DNA of 43,008 bases from an uncultured Clostridia bacterium (lineage in GTDB: Bacteria; Bacillota; Clostridia; Oscillospirales; Ruminococcaceae). The notes under the pieces were generated by a model. The model had not been told where the DNA came from, did no database searches, and saw nothing but the letters and a program-made list of their open reading frames with translations. The stretch covers positions 1 to 43,008 of the forward strand of contig CANQOC010000018.1 of the NCBI GenBank assembly GCA_947625375.1. Reading direction: 5' to 3'. Position numbers and translations under genes: made by a program. The first letter of the stretch is position 1. Each line of letters opens with the position of its first letter. Positions 1 to 7,266 of this stretch are shown here, piece after piece.

Positions 1-14
1 CATCATACTCCTCC
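1..14 (-). promoter_or_regulatory. Ribosome binding site and start codon of a gene leaving the window
   Basis: On the minus strand a GGAGGAG sequence (14 to 8) precedes two consecutive ATG codons (6-4 and 3-1). The second ATG has the better spacing from GGAGG (6 nt against 3 nt), so only its start codon lies in the window. The gene would lie 3' of malQ on the same strand, about 125 bp away. Nothing can be said about its product. Confidence 0.6.
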
Positions 15-68
15 GCAAATTCAAATTTTCTGTTCCCTATAAAATTAATTTATTGGGATTTACCAAAT

Positions 69-110
69 CGCCAAATTCCGATTTATCGCGCTGCCCGTCA
101 TATCGGCAGG
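69..110 (-). repeat. Intergenic leader element, left copy
   Basis: Read on the minus strand, this 42-nt stretch aligns without gaps to 42852-42893 on the plus strand. Roughly 31 of 42 positions match, and most differences are transitions. Both copies sit between a stop codon and the start of the next gene in the same direction. A small stem CTGCC/GGCAG here corresponds to TTGCC/GGTAA in the other copy, so pairing is kept (one pair as G-U). Function is unknown; it could be an RNA leader or part of a dispersed repeat. Confidence 0.5.
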
Positions 111-131
111 TTCCCCTCGGGGCTCTTTTTA

Positions 132-1655
132 TCATCTGAACACATATCCCATGTCCGCGTCGGACGGCTTATAGCGGGTATAGCCGGCGCGGTTATAGGT
201 CTCGGTCAAGCGGAGGATTTTTTGGCAGACGGCGCCGTCGAGCTGATTCGGCGCAAGCCTCCAGCGCCAGTTGAGTCCGACCGTCCCGGGGACGTTGATT
301 CGCGCCTCGTTGCCGAGTCCGAGGAAGTCCTGTATCGGCGCGACGGCAATCCTTGCGGTCGACGACCATGCAAGCCTTAAAAGCGCGTCGGGAAGCTCCT
401 CGCGCGTCTTCACGCCGCAATAGTCGAGGCAGAACGAAAGGCTCCGCCCGTCGAGTTTTTCCGCCCAGCCCTTTGCGGTGTCGCTGTCGTGGGAAGAGGT
501 GTACATCACACAGGCGGGGTCGGCAAGGTTGCAGGGGAGATAGATGCTGTCCGCCGCCGGGTCGAACGCAAACTGAAGCACCTTCATGCCCGGATAGCCG
601 GTGTCCTTTATAAGCTGTGCGACGTCCTCGGTGATAAACCCGAGGTCCTCGGCGATGATGTCCTTCTTCCCGAGCCAATAGTTCGTCGAATTGAAGAGCT
701 TCATTCTCGGGCCCTCGCGCCAGTGCCCGTTTACTGCATTTTTGTCGCCGCCGGGGATTGAATAATAACCCGCGAAGGCGCGGAAATGGTCGATTCTAAG
801 GACGTCATAGATGTCGGTCTCAAAGGCGATTCGGTCAATCCACCACTTATAGCCGTTCATCTCCATATCCTTCCAATTATAGAGCGGATTTCCCCAACGC
901 TGACCCTCGGCGGCATATGGGTCGGGAGGACAGCCGGCGACGCAGACCGGGCGCTTATTTCCGTCGAACTCGAAGAGCTCGGGCGAAAGCCACGCCTCGA
1001 CGCTGTCGTAGGCGCAGTATATCGGCATATCGCCGATAATCTTTATGCCCTTTCCGTTGGCATAGCTCTTCACCGCAAACCACTGTTTGTAGAACTCGTA
1101 TTGCAGGAAGACATAGAACCCGATTTCGCGGGAGAGCTCTTTTCTCGCCTTTTCGATGACCTCGGGCTTCGCGAGGCGAAGGTCCTCCTCCCATTCATAC
1201 CAAGGGGCGCCGCCGTGGGCGTTTTTTTCGGCCATGAAAAGGGCGTAGTCGTTCACCCAGCCGCCGTTTTTGTCGACAAAGCGGCGATAGTCGTCGTCCT
1301 CCTTGAAGCGCGAAAACGCCTTTCTTAAGACGGGGTAGACGGTCTCGTAGAGCATGCCGTAGTTTATGTAGCTGACATTGTCGCCGAAAGCGACGGTCTT
1401 ATATTCCTCCGGCTTTAAAAGACCGTCAGCCCCGAGCGTCTCGAAGTCGATGAAATAGGGGTTGCCCGCGCGCGTCGAAAACGACTGATAGGGACTGTCG
1501 CCGTAGCCGGTCGGGGACAGCGGCAGAATCTGCCAATACTGCTGTCTTGCCTCCGAAAGAAAGTCGACGAAACGCTTCGCCTCCGCGCCCATCTTTCCGA
1601 TGCCGTATTCGCCCGGAAGCGACGCCACTCCCAAAAGAATTCCGCTTGTTCTCAT
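132..1655 (-). CDS. malQ: 4-alpha-glucanotransferase (amylomaltase, GH77)
   Basis: This 507-residue cytoplasmic enzyme transfers alpha-1,4-glucan segments between maltodextrins and releases glucose (EC 2.4.1.25). The length is normal for the family. The N-terminal signature around residues 40-75 (WQILPLSPTGYGDSPYQS) is typical. The three catalytic carboxylates are visible: Asp289 in RIDHFRAF (nucleophile), Glu336 in IAEDLG (acid/base) and Asp390 in SSHDSDT (transition-state stabiliser). The ATG follows an AAAGGA ribosome site. It starts 23 bp after the stop of the MBL-fold gene and is probably transcribed with it from the promoter at 2288-2316. No glycogen synthesis or phosphorylase genes are next to it, so the link to a maltodextrin pathway rests on family knowledge. 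Confidence 0.96.
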   Translation of the reverse strand: MRTSGILLGVASLPGEYGIGKMGAEAKRFVDFLSEARQQYWQILPLSPTGYGDSPYQSFSTRAGNPYFIDFETLGADGLLKPEEYKTVAFGDNVSYINYGMLYETVYPVLRKAFSRFKEDDDYRRFVDKNGGWVNDYALFMAEKNAHGGAPWYEWEEDLRLAKPEVIEKARKELSREIGFYVFLQYEFYKQWFAVKSYANGKGIKIIGDMPIYCAYDSVEAWLSPELFEFDGNKRPVCVAGCPPDPYAAEGQRWGNPLYNWKDMEMNGYKWWIDRIAFETDIYDVLRIDHFRAFAGYYSIPGGDKNAVNGHWREGPRMKLFNSTNYWLGKKDIIAEDLGFITEDVAQLIKDTGYPGMKVLQFAFDPAADSIYLPCNLADPACVMYTSSHDSDTAKGWAEKLDGRSLSFCLDYCGVKTREELPDALLRLAWSSTARIAVAPIQDFLGLGNEARINVPGTVGLNWRWRLAPNQLDGAVCQKILRLTETYNRAGYTRYKPSDADMGYVFR

Positions 1656-1678
1656 AAATCCAATCCTTTCACTTTTGA

Positions 1679-2266
1679 TTAAACATATATAAAAGCGCTG
1701 TCCTTCGTCCTTTTCGAGAAGATTTCCTCGAGCTCCGCGATGACCTCTCCCCTTTTTCGGACGAATTTTTCGTCGTGGCTGAGTAAAAAATACTCCGCCG
1801 ACAGCGATTTAAGCCGCTTAATTGTCTCTCCGAGGACGCCGGTGTTATATGCCTCGCGTCCGCCCTTTGTGCAGCTGCAGATGCCGTCGCCCAAAAAGGC
1901 ATACCCGCCGAATTCGAGTCCGAGCGAGCCTTTGGCGTGACTCGACGGAAGCGGGAAGACGCGGACGTCTCCGACGAGAATATCCTCGCGGACAATTTCG
2001 CCACGCCCGACGTGTTTAAAGGTGTTTGCGCCGAGAAAGAGCCTTTCGGGGGCGATTGCGCCGAGCGCCGCGATGTGGTCGGGGTGAAAGTGCGACAGGA
2101 CGCAGAAGACCGGCAGTCCGCGGGTGTCGATTTCGCTGAGCCGCTCGGGGATTGCCCCGACGTCGTAGAGCCAGACCGCCGACCCGGCGTACACAACCCC
2201 GATGTCCGCCGACAGCGGCTCTTCGACCGCCGACACGCGGTAGACCGCCTCGTATATTCTCTCCAT
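1679..2266 (-). CDS. MBL-fold metal-dependent hydrolase
   Basis: This small metallo-beta-lactamase-fold protein of 195 residues carries the zinc motif HFHPDH (about residues 59-64), a later His in SSHAKG, Asp in FLGD and His in LLSHDE. All metal ligands expected of a dinuclear hydrolase are therefore present. Substrate is unknown; the fold covers glyoxalase II-like, lactamase-like and RNase-like enzymes. The open frame could begin at a GTG at 2275, but that GTG lies inside the GAGGTG ribosome site, which is well spaced from the ATG at 2266, so the ATG is chosen. It is the first gene of a two-gene unit with malQ, with a promoter directly upstream. No signal peptide is seen. Confidence 0.88.
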   Translation of the reverse strand: MERIYEAVYRVSAVEEPLSADIGVVYAGSAVWLYDVGAIPERLSEIDTRGLPVFCVLSHFHPDHIAALGAIAPERLFLGANTFKHVGRGEIVREDILVGDVRVFPLPSSHAKGSLGLEFGGYAFLGDGICSCTKGGREAYNTGVLGETIKRLKSLSAEYFLLSHDEKFVRKRGEVIAELEEIFSKRTKDSAFIYV

Positions 2267-2287
2267 CACCGTCACCTCACCGCGTAT

Positions 2288-2316
2288 ATTTTACCACAGC
2301 GGGGAGGAGATTGCAA
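2288..2316 (-). promoter_or_regulatory. Promoter of the MBL-malQ operon
   Basis: On the minus strand TTGCAA (2316-2311) and TAAAAT (2293-2288) are separated by 17 bp. This sits 22 bp upstream of the chosen start codon at 2266, leaving a short leader. Confidence 0.75.
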
Positions 2317-2375
2317 GAGCGAATGTGGACTGCTGACATATTAGGGGGAGGAAGCTCGTGGCGAACGTCTTGCTA

Positions 2376-2460
2376 TAAGGAATTCGCTGCGCGAATGCTA
2401 TTTTAGCGCCCCACCCCAGCCCCCTCGAGGGGAGGGCATATGGAGGAAACTTAGTGACGA
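2376..2460. repeat. Composite extragenic repeat, divergent unit A
   Basis: The core AAGGAATTCGCTGCGCGAAT plus GCTATTTT is followed by a hairpin with CCCCTC/GAGGGG arms. The downstream GCCGCC hairpin is missing, so this is a degenerate copy. Confidence 0.65.
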
Positions 2461-2492
2461 TGTATAAGACTGAGAGCGCACCGCACTTCTTT

Positions 2493-2612
2493 AAAAGGTA
2501 TTCACTTCGCTCATGCTATTTTTAGACTCCCACCCCGTCCCCCTCCCACATGGGAGGGGGTATCATAGCTAAGGCTTGGTGTGCCGCCTGACGGCGGGGG
2601 AAATTTGCGTGA
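2493..2612. repeat. Composite extragenic repeat, unit B
   Basis: The core (2493-2520) is followed by a perfect 9-bp hairpin, arms CCCCCTCCC and GGGAGGGGG around ACAT (2539-2560), then a GTGCCGCC/GGCGGG hairpin near 2581-2600 and the tail GGAAATTTGCG. Confidence 0.85.
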
Positions 2613-2625
2613 CGACATACGTCGC

Positions 2626-2785
2626 TAATAAGGAGTCCGCCTGCGGCGGACGCTCCTCGCGTCACTCGTCGTGACGCGTTTCGCCTATTCCCCCTCCCCT
2701 GCCCCTCCCCGACGGGGAGGGGTGCGCGGCGACAAAATTTAATTGCCGCTGGCGCGGGGTAAACTGGCGTGCGGCGACGTACCTC
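2626..2785. repeat. Composite extragenic repeat, divergent unit with extra hairpins
   Basis: The core position is occupied by two additional hairpins, TCCGCC/GGCGGA (about 2636-2651) and CGTCAC/GTGACG (about 2660-2677). A C-rich hairpin with CCCCTCCCC/GGGGAGGGG arms near 2703-2723 and a GCCGC/GCGG tail follow. The order of parts is kept although the sequence differs. Confidence 0.6.
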
Positions 2786-2787
2786 TT

Positions 2788-2905
2788 AAAAGGAATTCGC
2801 TTCGCTCATGCTATTCTTAGACTCCCACCCCCTTCCCCTCCCACATGGGAGGGGGTTATCATAGCTAAAGACGGGAGTGCCGCCTGCCGGCGGGGGAAAA
2901 TTTGC
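2788..2905. repeat. Composite extragenic repeat, unit C
   Basis: The core (2788-2815) is followed by CCCCTCCC/GGGAGGGG around ACAT (2835-2854), a GCCGCC/GGCGGG hairpin (2880-2896) and GGAAAATTTGCG. It is nearly identical to unit B. Confidence 0.85.
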
Positions 2906-3001
2906 GCAACACTATGAGTTGCACAATATGTCCACTTTCTGAAGGACAGCTAAACGCGCCATTTTTGATATATCTCTGTACTTTTTCTTCCACACCCCCT
3001 G

Positions 3002-3157
3002 CCCCCTCTCCCTCAGTGAGAAAGAGGGGGTTCCACCCCACACCCGGCCGTTCACGTTCGTGAACGGCGCGACCACTCCCCTCGAGGGGAGTGGTACCGG
3101 GCAGGGAGGACACTTTAGCAGGTTTTAGAAAAATGGTGTGCTGACGCACTACCTTAT
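3002..3157. repeat. Shared hairpin block X, left copy
   Basis: It contains a CCCCCTCT/AGAGGGGG hairpin (3002-3030), a 9-bp GCCGTTCAC/GTGAACGGC hairpin (3047-3068) and a perfect 22-bp palindrome (3073-3094, half-site CCACTCCCCTC). It ends in GTGCTGACGCACTACCTT, which runs straight into unit D. From about 3063 to 3157 it matches 8911-9007 closely. Confidence 0.8.
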
Positions 3158-3290
3158 AAAAGGAATTCGCTTCGCTCATGCTATCTTTAGTCACCCCACC
3201 CCGACCCGCCCCTCAAGGGGCGGGGGTCTGCACCACTAAAGCTTGGATTGCCGCCTATCGGCGGAGGGAAAATTGAGCGGCAACGCAGCT
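3158..3290. repeat. Composite extragenic repeat, unit D
   Basis: The core is at 3158-3185. The C-rich hairpin here reads CCGCCCC/GGGGCGG around TCAA, so both arms changed together compared with units B and C. A GCCGCC/GGCGG hairpin follows. Confidence 0.8.
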
Positions 3291-3311
3291 TTCTCAATGC
3301 GGCTATGTTGG

Positions 3312-3347
3312 TTCTGACCTCTATCAATCTCACTTCTGTTCTCTGAC
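3312..3347. repeat. TCTGACNTCTG-type low-complexity repeat
   Basis: This short pyrimidine-rich run is made of TCTGAC, CTCTAT, CACTTCTG and TTCTCTGAC words. Related runs occur at 8808-8910, 9398-9430, 9750-9780, 9838-9864, 11241-11285 and 31437-31476. This one abuts the cloverleaf at 3350. Confidence 0.7.
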
Positions 3348-3349
3348 CG

Positions 3350-3459
3350 GGGCGCCGTCCGGCGCGCTTCGCGCGCAAACGAAAGAATCAGAAAAACTCC
3401 GGCGGGAGTTTTCCTGATTCTTTCGTTCCGGCAGCCTTCGGCTGCCGCGGACGGCGCCC
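3350..3459. repeat. Cloverleaf palindromic element 1 (four-way junction)
   Basis: A perfect 12-bp outer stem (GGGCGCCGTCCG 3350-3361 with CGGACGGCGCCC 3448-3459) encloses three complete hairpins: GCGCGC/GCGCGC (3362-3376); a 22-bp stem with one A.C mismatch, AACGAAAGAATCAG plus AAAACTCC against its complement (3378-3427); and GGCAGCC/GGCTGCC with a UUCG-type loop (3429-3447). Almost every base is paired. Two further elements of the same plan lie at 9105-9218 and 9517-9618. Confidence 0.85.
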
Positions 3460-3497
3460 TGTAGGAGCGAAGATATCAGATGTCATAATACAAAACC

Positions 3498-3527
3498 AAA
3501 AGGGAGCCCAAATCGGACTCCCCTTTT
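3498..3527 (-). terminator. Terminator of the ABC operon
   Basis: On the minus strand an AAAGGGGAGTCC arm pairs with GGCTCCCTTT, with a small bulge, and is followed by TTGGTTTTG. It lies 28 bp downstream of the permease stop codon at 3555. Confidence 0.7.
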
Positions 3528-3554
3528 GATTATATCATGCTTCGGCATGCCTCG

Positions 3555-5030
3555 TCACTCATTCTTTATCGCCTCGAGGGCCGACAGTCTCGTCGCCCTG
3601 ATTGCGGGGTAGAGGCCCGAGATGACGCCGACGCCGGTGGCGAGGAGGATTGCGACAATGTCGAGCCAGAACGGAATAATTGACAGCGACGTGCCGCTCG
3701 AGCTTATGCCGAAGGTTTCGAGCATTCCTCCGCCCTGTGCGAGCTTGTTTATCGCCGTCGACACGCCGTAGCTCAACAGGACTCCGACGATTCCGCCGAT
3801 TACGCCGATAAGCGCCGCTTCGACAAGGAACATCGCCCTGATGTCGCTGAGCTTACAGCCGATAACCTTCATGATGCCGATTTCGCGGGTCCTCTCGTAT
3901 ATCGACATGACCATTGTGTTCGCAATCGAGATTGCCGCGACAAAGAACGCGACCGCGCCTATAGCGCCGAGAATTGAGCGGAGGAACTTCGTCTGCTCCT
4001 GCATTTGGGTCAGATAGTCCATCGACGAGTTTATGTCGACGCCGAGGTCCATAATCGCCTTGGAAACGTCGAGGACGTTGTCGGTGTCGTCGACGAGTAC
4101 GTTAATGTTGTCATAAATCGACTCTCTTCCCTCGACGACGGTCGAAGTCTGATTTCCGCCGACCCAGACTATTTCCGAAGAATAGGAATCCGACGAGGTT
4201 GTGCCGTAATAGGCGTCGCGGTTCTTCTGCTGCTCCTCGTTCATCTTGCGGTAGCCTTCGACATCCATATATATCATAGTGTCATCGTCCTGTCCGTAGT
4301 TTTCGACGTTCGCGGAATTTTGTACAAGGATTCCGACGCACTTCGCGTCAGACGGGACGATACGCGGCTTTGAGTAGTCAATCGGCTGTGAACAGTAGCC
4401 GTAGAACCAAGTAAACTGATACTTGATATTTTCGTCAAGAGGATTAAAGGGAAGCTCGGTGTCGTCTTTTCCGGTGTAATATCCCGAGAAATATTCCCTC
4501 GGCTTAAGCGTCCTCGGGTTGTAGAAGTTGAACGGGACGTTATATGTCATGACGAAGTTGGTCGTTCCGACGTCTTCTTCGTTCAAAAGCCTTCCGTAGA
4601 GGACCGTATAGCCGAACGCCTCCATCGACGCGGCGTCAACGGTCTGTACATAGCCGTTGTCAAACTGCTCGGTGTTGTCCTTAATCAGATAGTTGCTCCA
4701 GCCGTTGATTGACGGAGAGACGGCGACGACATGGTCGAGCGCTTTAATTTGTTCAAGGGTGATTTCGTCGAGCGGGATTCTCTCGGTGTTGGTCTCATAA
4801 GAGTCGGTTTCTTCGTTATAGTTGCTCCATCTCTCCGAGACGCTGATTTGTCTGAGGTCGCCCCAAGAGCTGATTTGGTCCTCGAAACCCTTGTTCATTC
4901 CGATTCCGATTGAGAGCATTATGACGACGGCGGCTGTGCCGATTACGACGCCGAAAACGGTAAGAGCGCTTCGTGCTTTCCTCCTCAGGAAGTTTGAGAG
5001 AGCAAAGCCGATTATGTCAAAAAATTTCAT
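3555..5030 (-). CDS. MacB/FtsX-type ABC transporter permease
   Basis: This 491-residue membrane protein has the layout of MacB-type permeases. One membrane helix (about residues 21-43) is followed by a roughly 300-residue extracytoplasmic domain, then three C-terminal helices (about 350-375, 400-425 and 455-478) forming the FtsX domain. The cytoplasmic stretch YERTREIGIMKVIGCK after the second helix is typical. Such permeases do not import solutes but couple ATP hydrolysis to extracytoplasmic movement or export. A GGAGGAG ribosome site precedes the ATG. It is the last gene of a three-gene operon, 28 bp after the COG1361-like gene. The periplasmic-type domain is longer than in many MacB homologues. 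The substrate is unknown. Confidence 0.9.
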   Translation of the reverse strand: MKFFDIIGFALSNFLRRKARSALTVFGVVIGTAAVVIMLSIGIGMNKGFEDQISSWGDLRQISVSERWSNYNEETDSYETNTERIPLDEITLEQIKALDHVVAVSPSINGWSNYLIKDNTEQFDNGYVQTVDAASMEAFGYTVLYGRLLNEEDVGTTNFVMTYNVPFNFYNPRTLKPREYFSGYYTGKDDTELPFNPLDENIKYQFTWFYGYCSQPIDYSKPRIVPSDAKCVGILVQNSANVENYGQDDDTMIYMDVEGYRKMNEEQQKNRDAYYGTTSSDSYSSEIVWVGGNQTSTVVEGRESIYDNINVLVDDTDNVLDVSKAIMDLGVDINSSMDYLTQMQEQTKFLRSILGAIGAVAFFVAAISIANTMVMSIYERTREIGIMKVIGCKLSDIRAMFLVEAALIGVIGGIVGVLLSYGVSTAINKLAQGGGMLETFGISSSGTSLSIIPFWLDIVAILLATGVGVISGLYPAIRATRLSALEAIKNE

Positions 5031-5058
5031 AGCAAATACTCACTCCTCCGGGGGCGTC

Positions 5059-7266
5059 TTATTCTTCATCGTCCTCCGTTGACTTCTTTTTCTTTACCTT
5101 CTTGACGACAGCAACCGTTCCGCCGATAACGACAACCGCGGCTCCGGCGGGAATCGCAATCTTCGCCCAAAGCGGGAGACCGCCCTCTTCGACGTTCTCG
5201 CCGGTAATCGGCATTCCGTTTTCGTCGTACATGATACCCGGGTCGACGGCGTCCCACATTCCGAAGTCCTCCTCTACCGGCGCGGACTCGATGATGTTTA
5301 CGTCAAAGGTCTCTTCCTTGCGCTGTTCCTCGCCGGCGGCGTCCTCGAATGTGAACACAAGGATTGCGTGCAAAACGTCGCCTACCTGTGCCCCCTCCTT
5401 CGGGGTAATATTGCCGGTGAAGTAGTCGGCGTTAGAAGCGTTAAGCGTCGCGACCGACTGGGGCGGCATCGTGAAGTCGCCCTCCATGCTGATGGTGAGG
5501 TTTGTCATCGGGTTGCGGGATTTGTTGAAATACTGGAAGCTGATGGTTGTTCCCTCGAGTCCGCACTCCGTCGGCGGGACCCAATCGAGGAGGTCGAACT
5601 TAACCGGCTGTTTTACGGGGATGTTTATGCTCATACTGTCATCGCCGGTCATATATCCCTTGCCCTCTGCGTATTCAAACTTATAGGAAATCATAATCGG
5701 ATAGGTTCCCGCGCCGGCGGAAGCCGAGCACTTGAGCTTGATTGAATATTCAAGCGTTCCGTTCTTTTCGAGAATATCGGTATAGAACGAGCTGGTGCCG
5801 TCGGTAAAGCTGAATACCGGGCCGCTCGAGGTGCCGGCGGCGCTGCTGCTCTCCGACGCCATCGGGGTGACGTCAATCTTCATGTTCCGAAGGTCCTTTT
5901 CGGCGGAGGTGTTCTTTAAGATGAAGTTAAGGGTGAACACCTCGCCCGAGATGACCTCGTCGACATCGACCGAATACTGTGAGATGATGACCCTCGGGGT
6001 GAGCGAGGCGGTCTCGGCCTCGGAGGTTTCCTCTTCGGGAGTGACCGTAGACTGAATATATACGTTAAAGTTCTCTTCCTGATGACCCGCGGGCGAGTCG
6101 TATGAGACGGTGAAGCCGAGCTTCTGCTGCGGCTTTACGATTTTTTCGGGGAATTTAATCGGGAAGGTCGCGTTGATGCGGTGCCCGCCCTCGACCTCTC
6201 CGACGTCGACGGTGTCGGTATATGTGTTAAGAAGGACCTCGTCGAGAGTCGAAAGGGTTATTTTGACATTGGTCGCGGTGAATTCGGTCGTGTTCTCGAA
6301 TGCAAGCGAGAGCTTGGTCGCAAGGTTCTTCTTTCCGCTCTTTTCGGGGATTGACGCCGACGCGAGCTTGAACGAAGCGTTGTCCTTCGACTCGTCGACC
6401 TCTTCGGTCGCGTTGGTGTTGATGACGTCGATGTTGAGCGAACGCGAGGCGGTGTACTTCTCGGCACCGACGGTAAACGTCACCGTGAGCGTGACCTGAT
6501 GCCGTCCGGTCTCGACCTTTTTATCCACCAAAAGGGTGGCGGTGTTGGTACCCGAGACAATATTCTGTTCCGCAAGGGAGCCGGCGAGCGAGAAGCCTTC
6601 GCCCGAGACGCTTAAGACGCCCTGTGTCGCGCCGGTCACGTTATAAACCGCGGAGAGATACGCCGAGAAGCTTATCCCGAAGGTATCTCCGGCGTAGACG
6701 CTCGAATTCGGGGCGGCGGTGATGTCGAAGATGACGCTTCCGTTCGAGTTGTCGGGGGTCTCGGCCTCGGTTGTGCCCATTACATAGACGTTCATCGCCT
6801 GTGACACGGTGACCGATTCGACGCCGTCGGTGAGGATAATGCTCAAGGTGAGCGAATGCATACCGGTGGCGACGGTGCTGTCGACGCGAATCGGGACGGG
6901 AATCGTCCTTCCCTCGTTATATACGCCTCTGCGGTTGGCGCTCGAGCCGTCGACGGCAAATCCGCTGCCCGAGACGTTGAGCTCGTAGTTCCAGCCGTCA
7001 TAGCTTGTTCCGCTGAAGGACGAGATTGCGATATAAGATGTGAATGTGCTGTTTACGGAGACGCGCATAAGCTCCTCGGGGCTGTAGCTCCGGCCCATGT
7101 AGTAGCTCGAAGCAAGCTCGGCATATGCGTCGGTGACCGTTTCGGTATTTCCGCCGAGGTCTCCGCCGACATCGGCCCCGCCGGGATTAGAGGCGCCGAA
7201 TACGGTTATGCAGGCGATATTCATCAGCAGCACGAAACTGACGATAAAAACAACAAACTTTTTCAT
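5059..7266 (-). CDS. COG1361/CARDB-like cell-surface protein with C-terminal membrane anchor
   Basis: This 735-residue secreted protein has an N-terminal signal helix (residues about 4-24) and several successive beta-sandwich modules of the NEW3/CARDB kind that recall COG1361 S-layer-domain proteins (for example around residues 170-280, 300-400, 430-550 and 560-665). A single C-terminal helix (about 698-718) ends in a Lys-rich cytoplasmic tail and a short acidic end. Its start overlaps the ATPase stop (ATGA), which implies coupled translation. Its place between the ATPase and permease, where macA-type adaptors often sit, suggests it is the extracytoplasmic partner of the transporter. That role is inference; the fold call is by pattern only. 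Confidence 0.8.
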   Translation of the reverse strand: MKKFVVFIVSFVLLMNIACITVFGASNPGGADVGGDLGGNTETVTDAYAELASSYYMGRSYSPEELMRVSVNSTFTSYIAISSFSGTSYDGWNYELNVSGSGFAVDGSSANRRGVYNEGRTIPVPIRVDSTVATGMHSLTLSIILTDGVESVTVSQAMNVYVMGTTEAETPDNSNGSVIFDITAAPNSSVYAGDTFGISFSAYLSAVYNVTGATQGVLSVSGEGFSLAGSLAEQNIVSGTNTATLLVDKKVETGRHQVTLTVTFTVGAEKYTASRSLNIDVINTNATEEVDESKDNASFKLASASIPEKSGKKNLATKLSLAFENTTEFTATNVKITLSTLDEVLLNTYTDTVDVGEVEGGHRINATFPIKFPEKIVKPQQKLGFTVSYDSPAGHQEENFNVYIQSTVTPEEETSEAETASLTPRVIISQYSVDVDEVISGEVFTLNFILKNTSAEKDLRNMKIDVTPMASESSSAAGTSSGPVFSFTDGTSSFYTDILEKNGTLEYSIKLKCSASAGAGTYPIMISYKFEYAEGKGYMTGDDSMSINIPVKQPVKFDLLDWVPPTECGLEGTTISFQYFNKSRNPMTNLTISMEGDFTMPPQSVATLNASNADYFTGNITPKEGAQVGDVLHAILVFTFEDAAGEEQRKEETFDVNIIESAPVEEDFGMWDAVDPGIMYDENGMPITGENVEEGGLPLWAKIAIPAGAAVVVIGGTVAVVKKVKKKKSTEDDEE

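Larger units (their letters stand above)
2317..3497. other. Gene-free palindromic repeat array (left)
   Basis: No credible coding frame exists over about 1.2 kb. The stretch is built from units with a core like AAGGAATTCGCTTCGCTC ending in ATGCTATT, then a C-rich/G-rich hairpin, then a GCCGCC/GGCGG hairpin, followed by a shared block, a TCTGAC-type repeat and a cloverleaf element. A second array with the same parts lies at 8340-9865, on the other side of the ABC operon. The individual parts are listed separately. Confidence 0.85.

Noticed and set aside
108..132. CCCCTCGGGG followed by CTCTTTTTAT as a plus-strand terminator
   Set aside because: The palindrome has only a two-base centre and short arms, and no plus-strand gene precedes it.
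2376..3290. The repeat units as a CRISPR array
   Set aside because: Units are about 120-150 bp, contain internal hairpins, have no unique spacers of constant length and no cas genes are nearby.
2865..3378. Open frames within the left repeat array
   Set aside because: They are composed of hairpin repeat sequence, differ between repeat units by frame, and lack start signals. They are not considered genes.
3350..3459. Cloverleaf element as a tRNA gene
   Set aside because: The arms are much longer than tRNA arms, there is no anticodon loop, T-loop consensus or CCA-type end, and the outer stem has 12 pairs.
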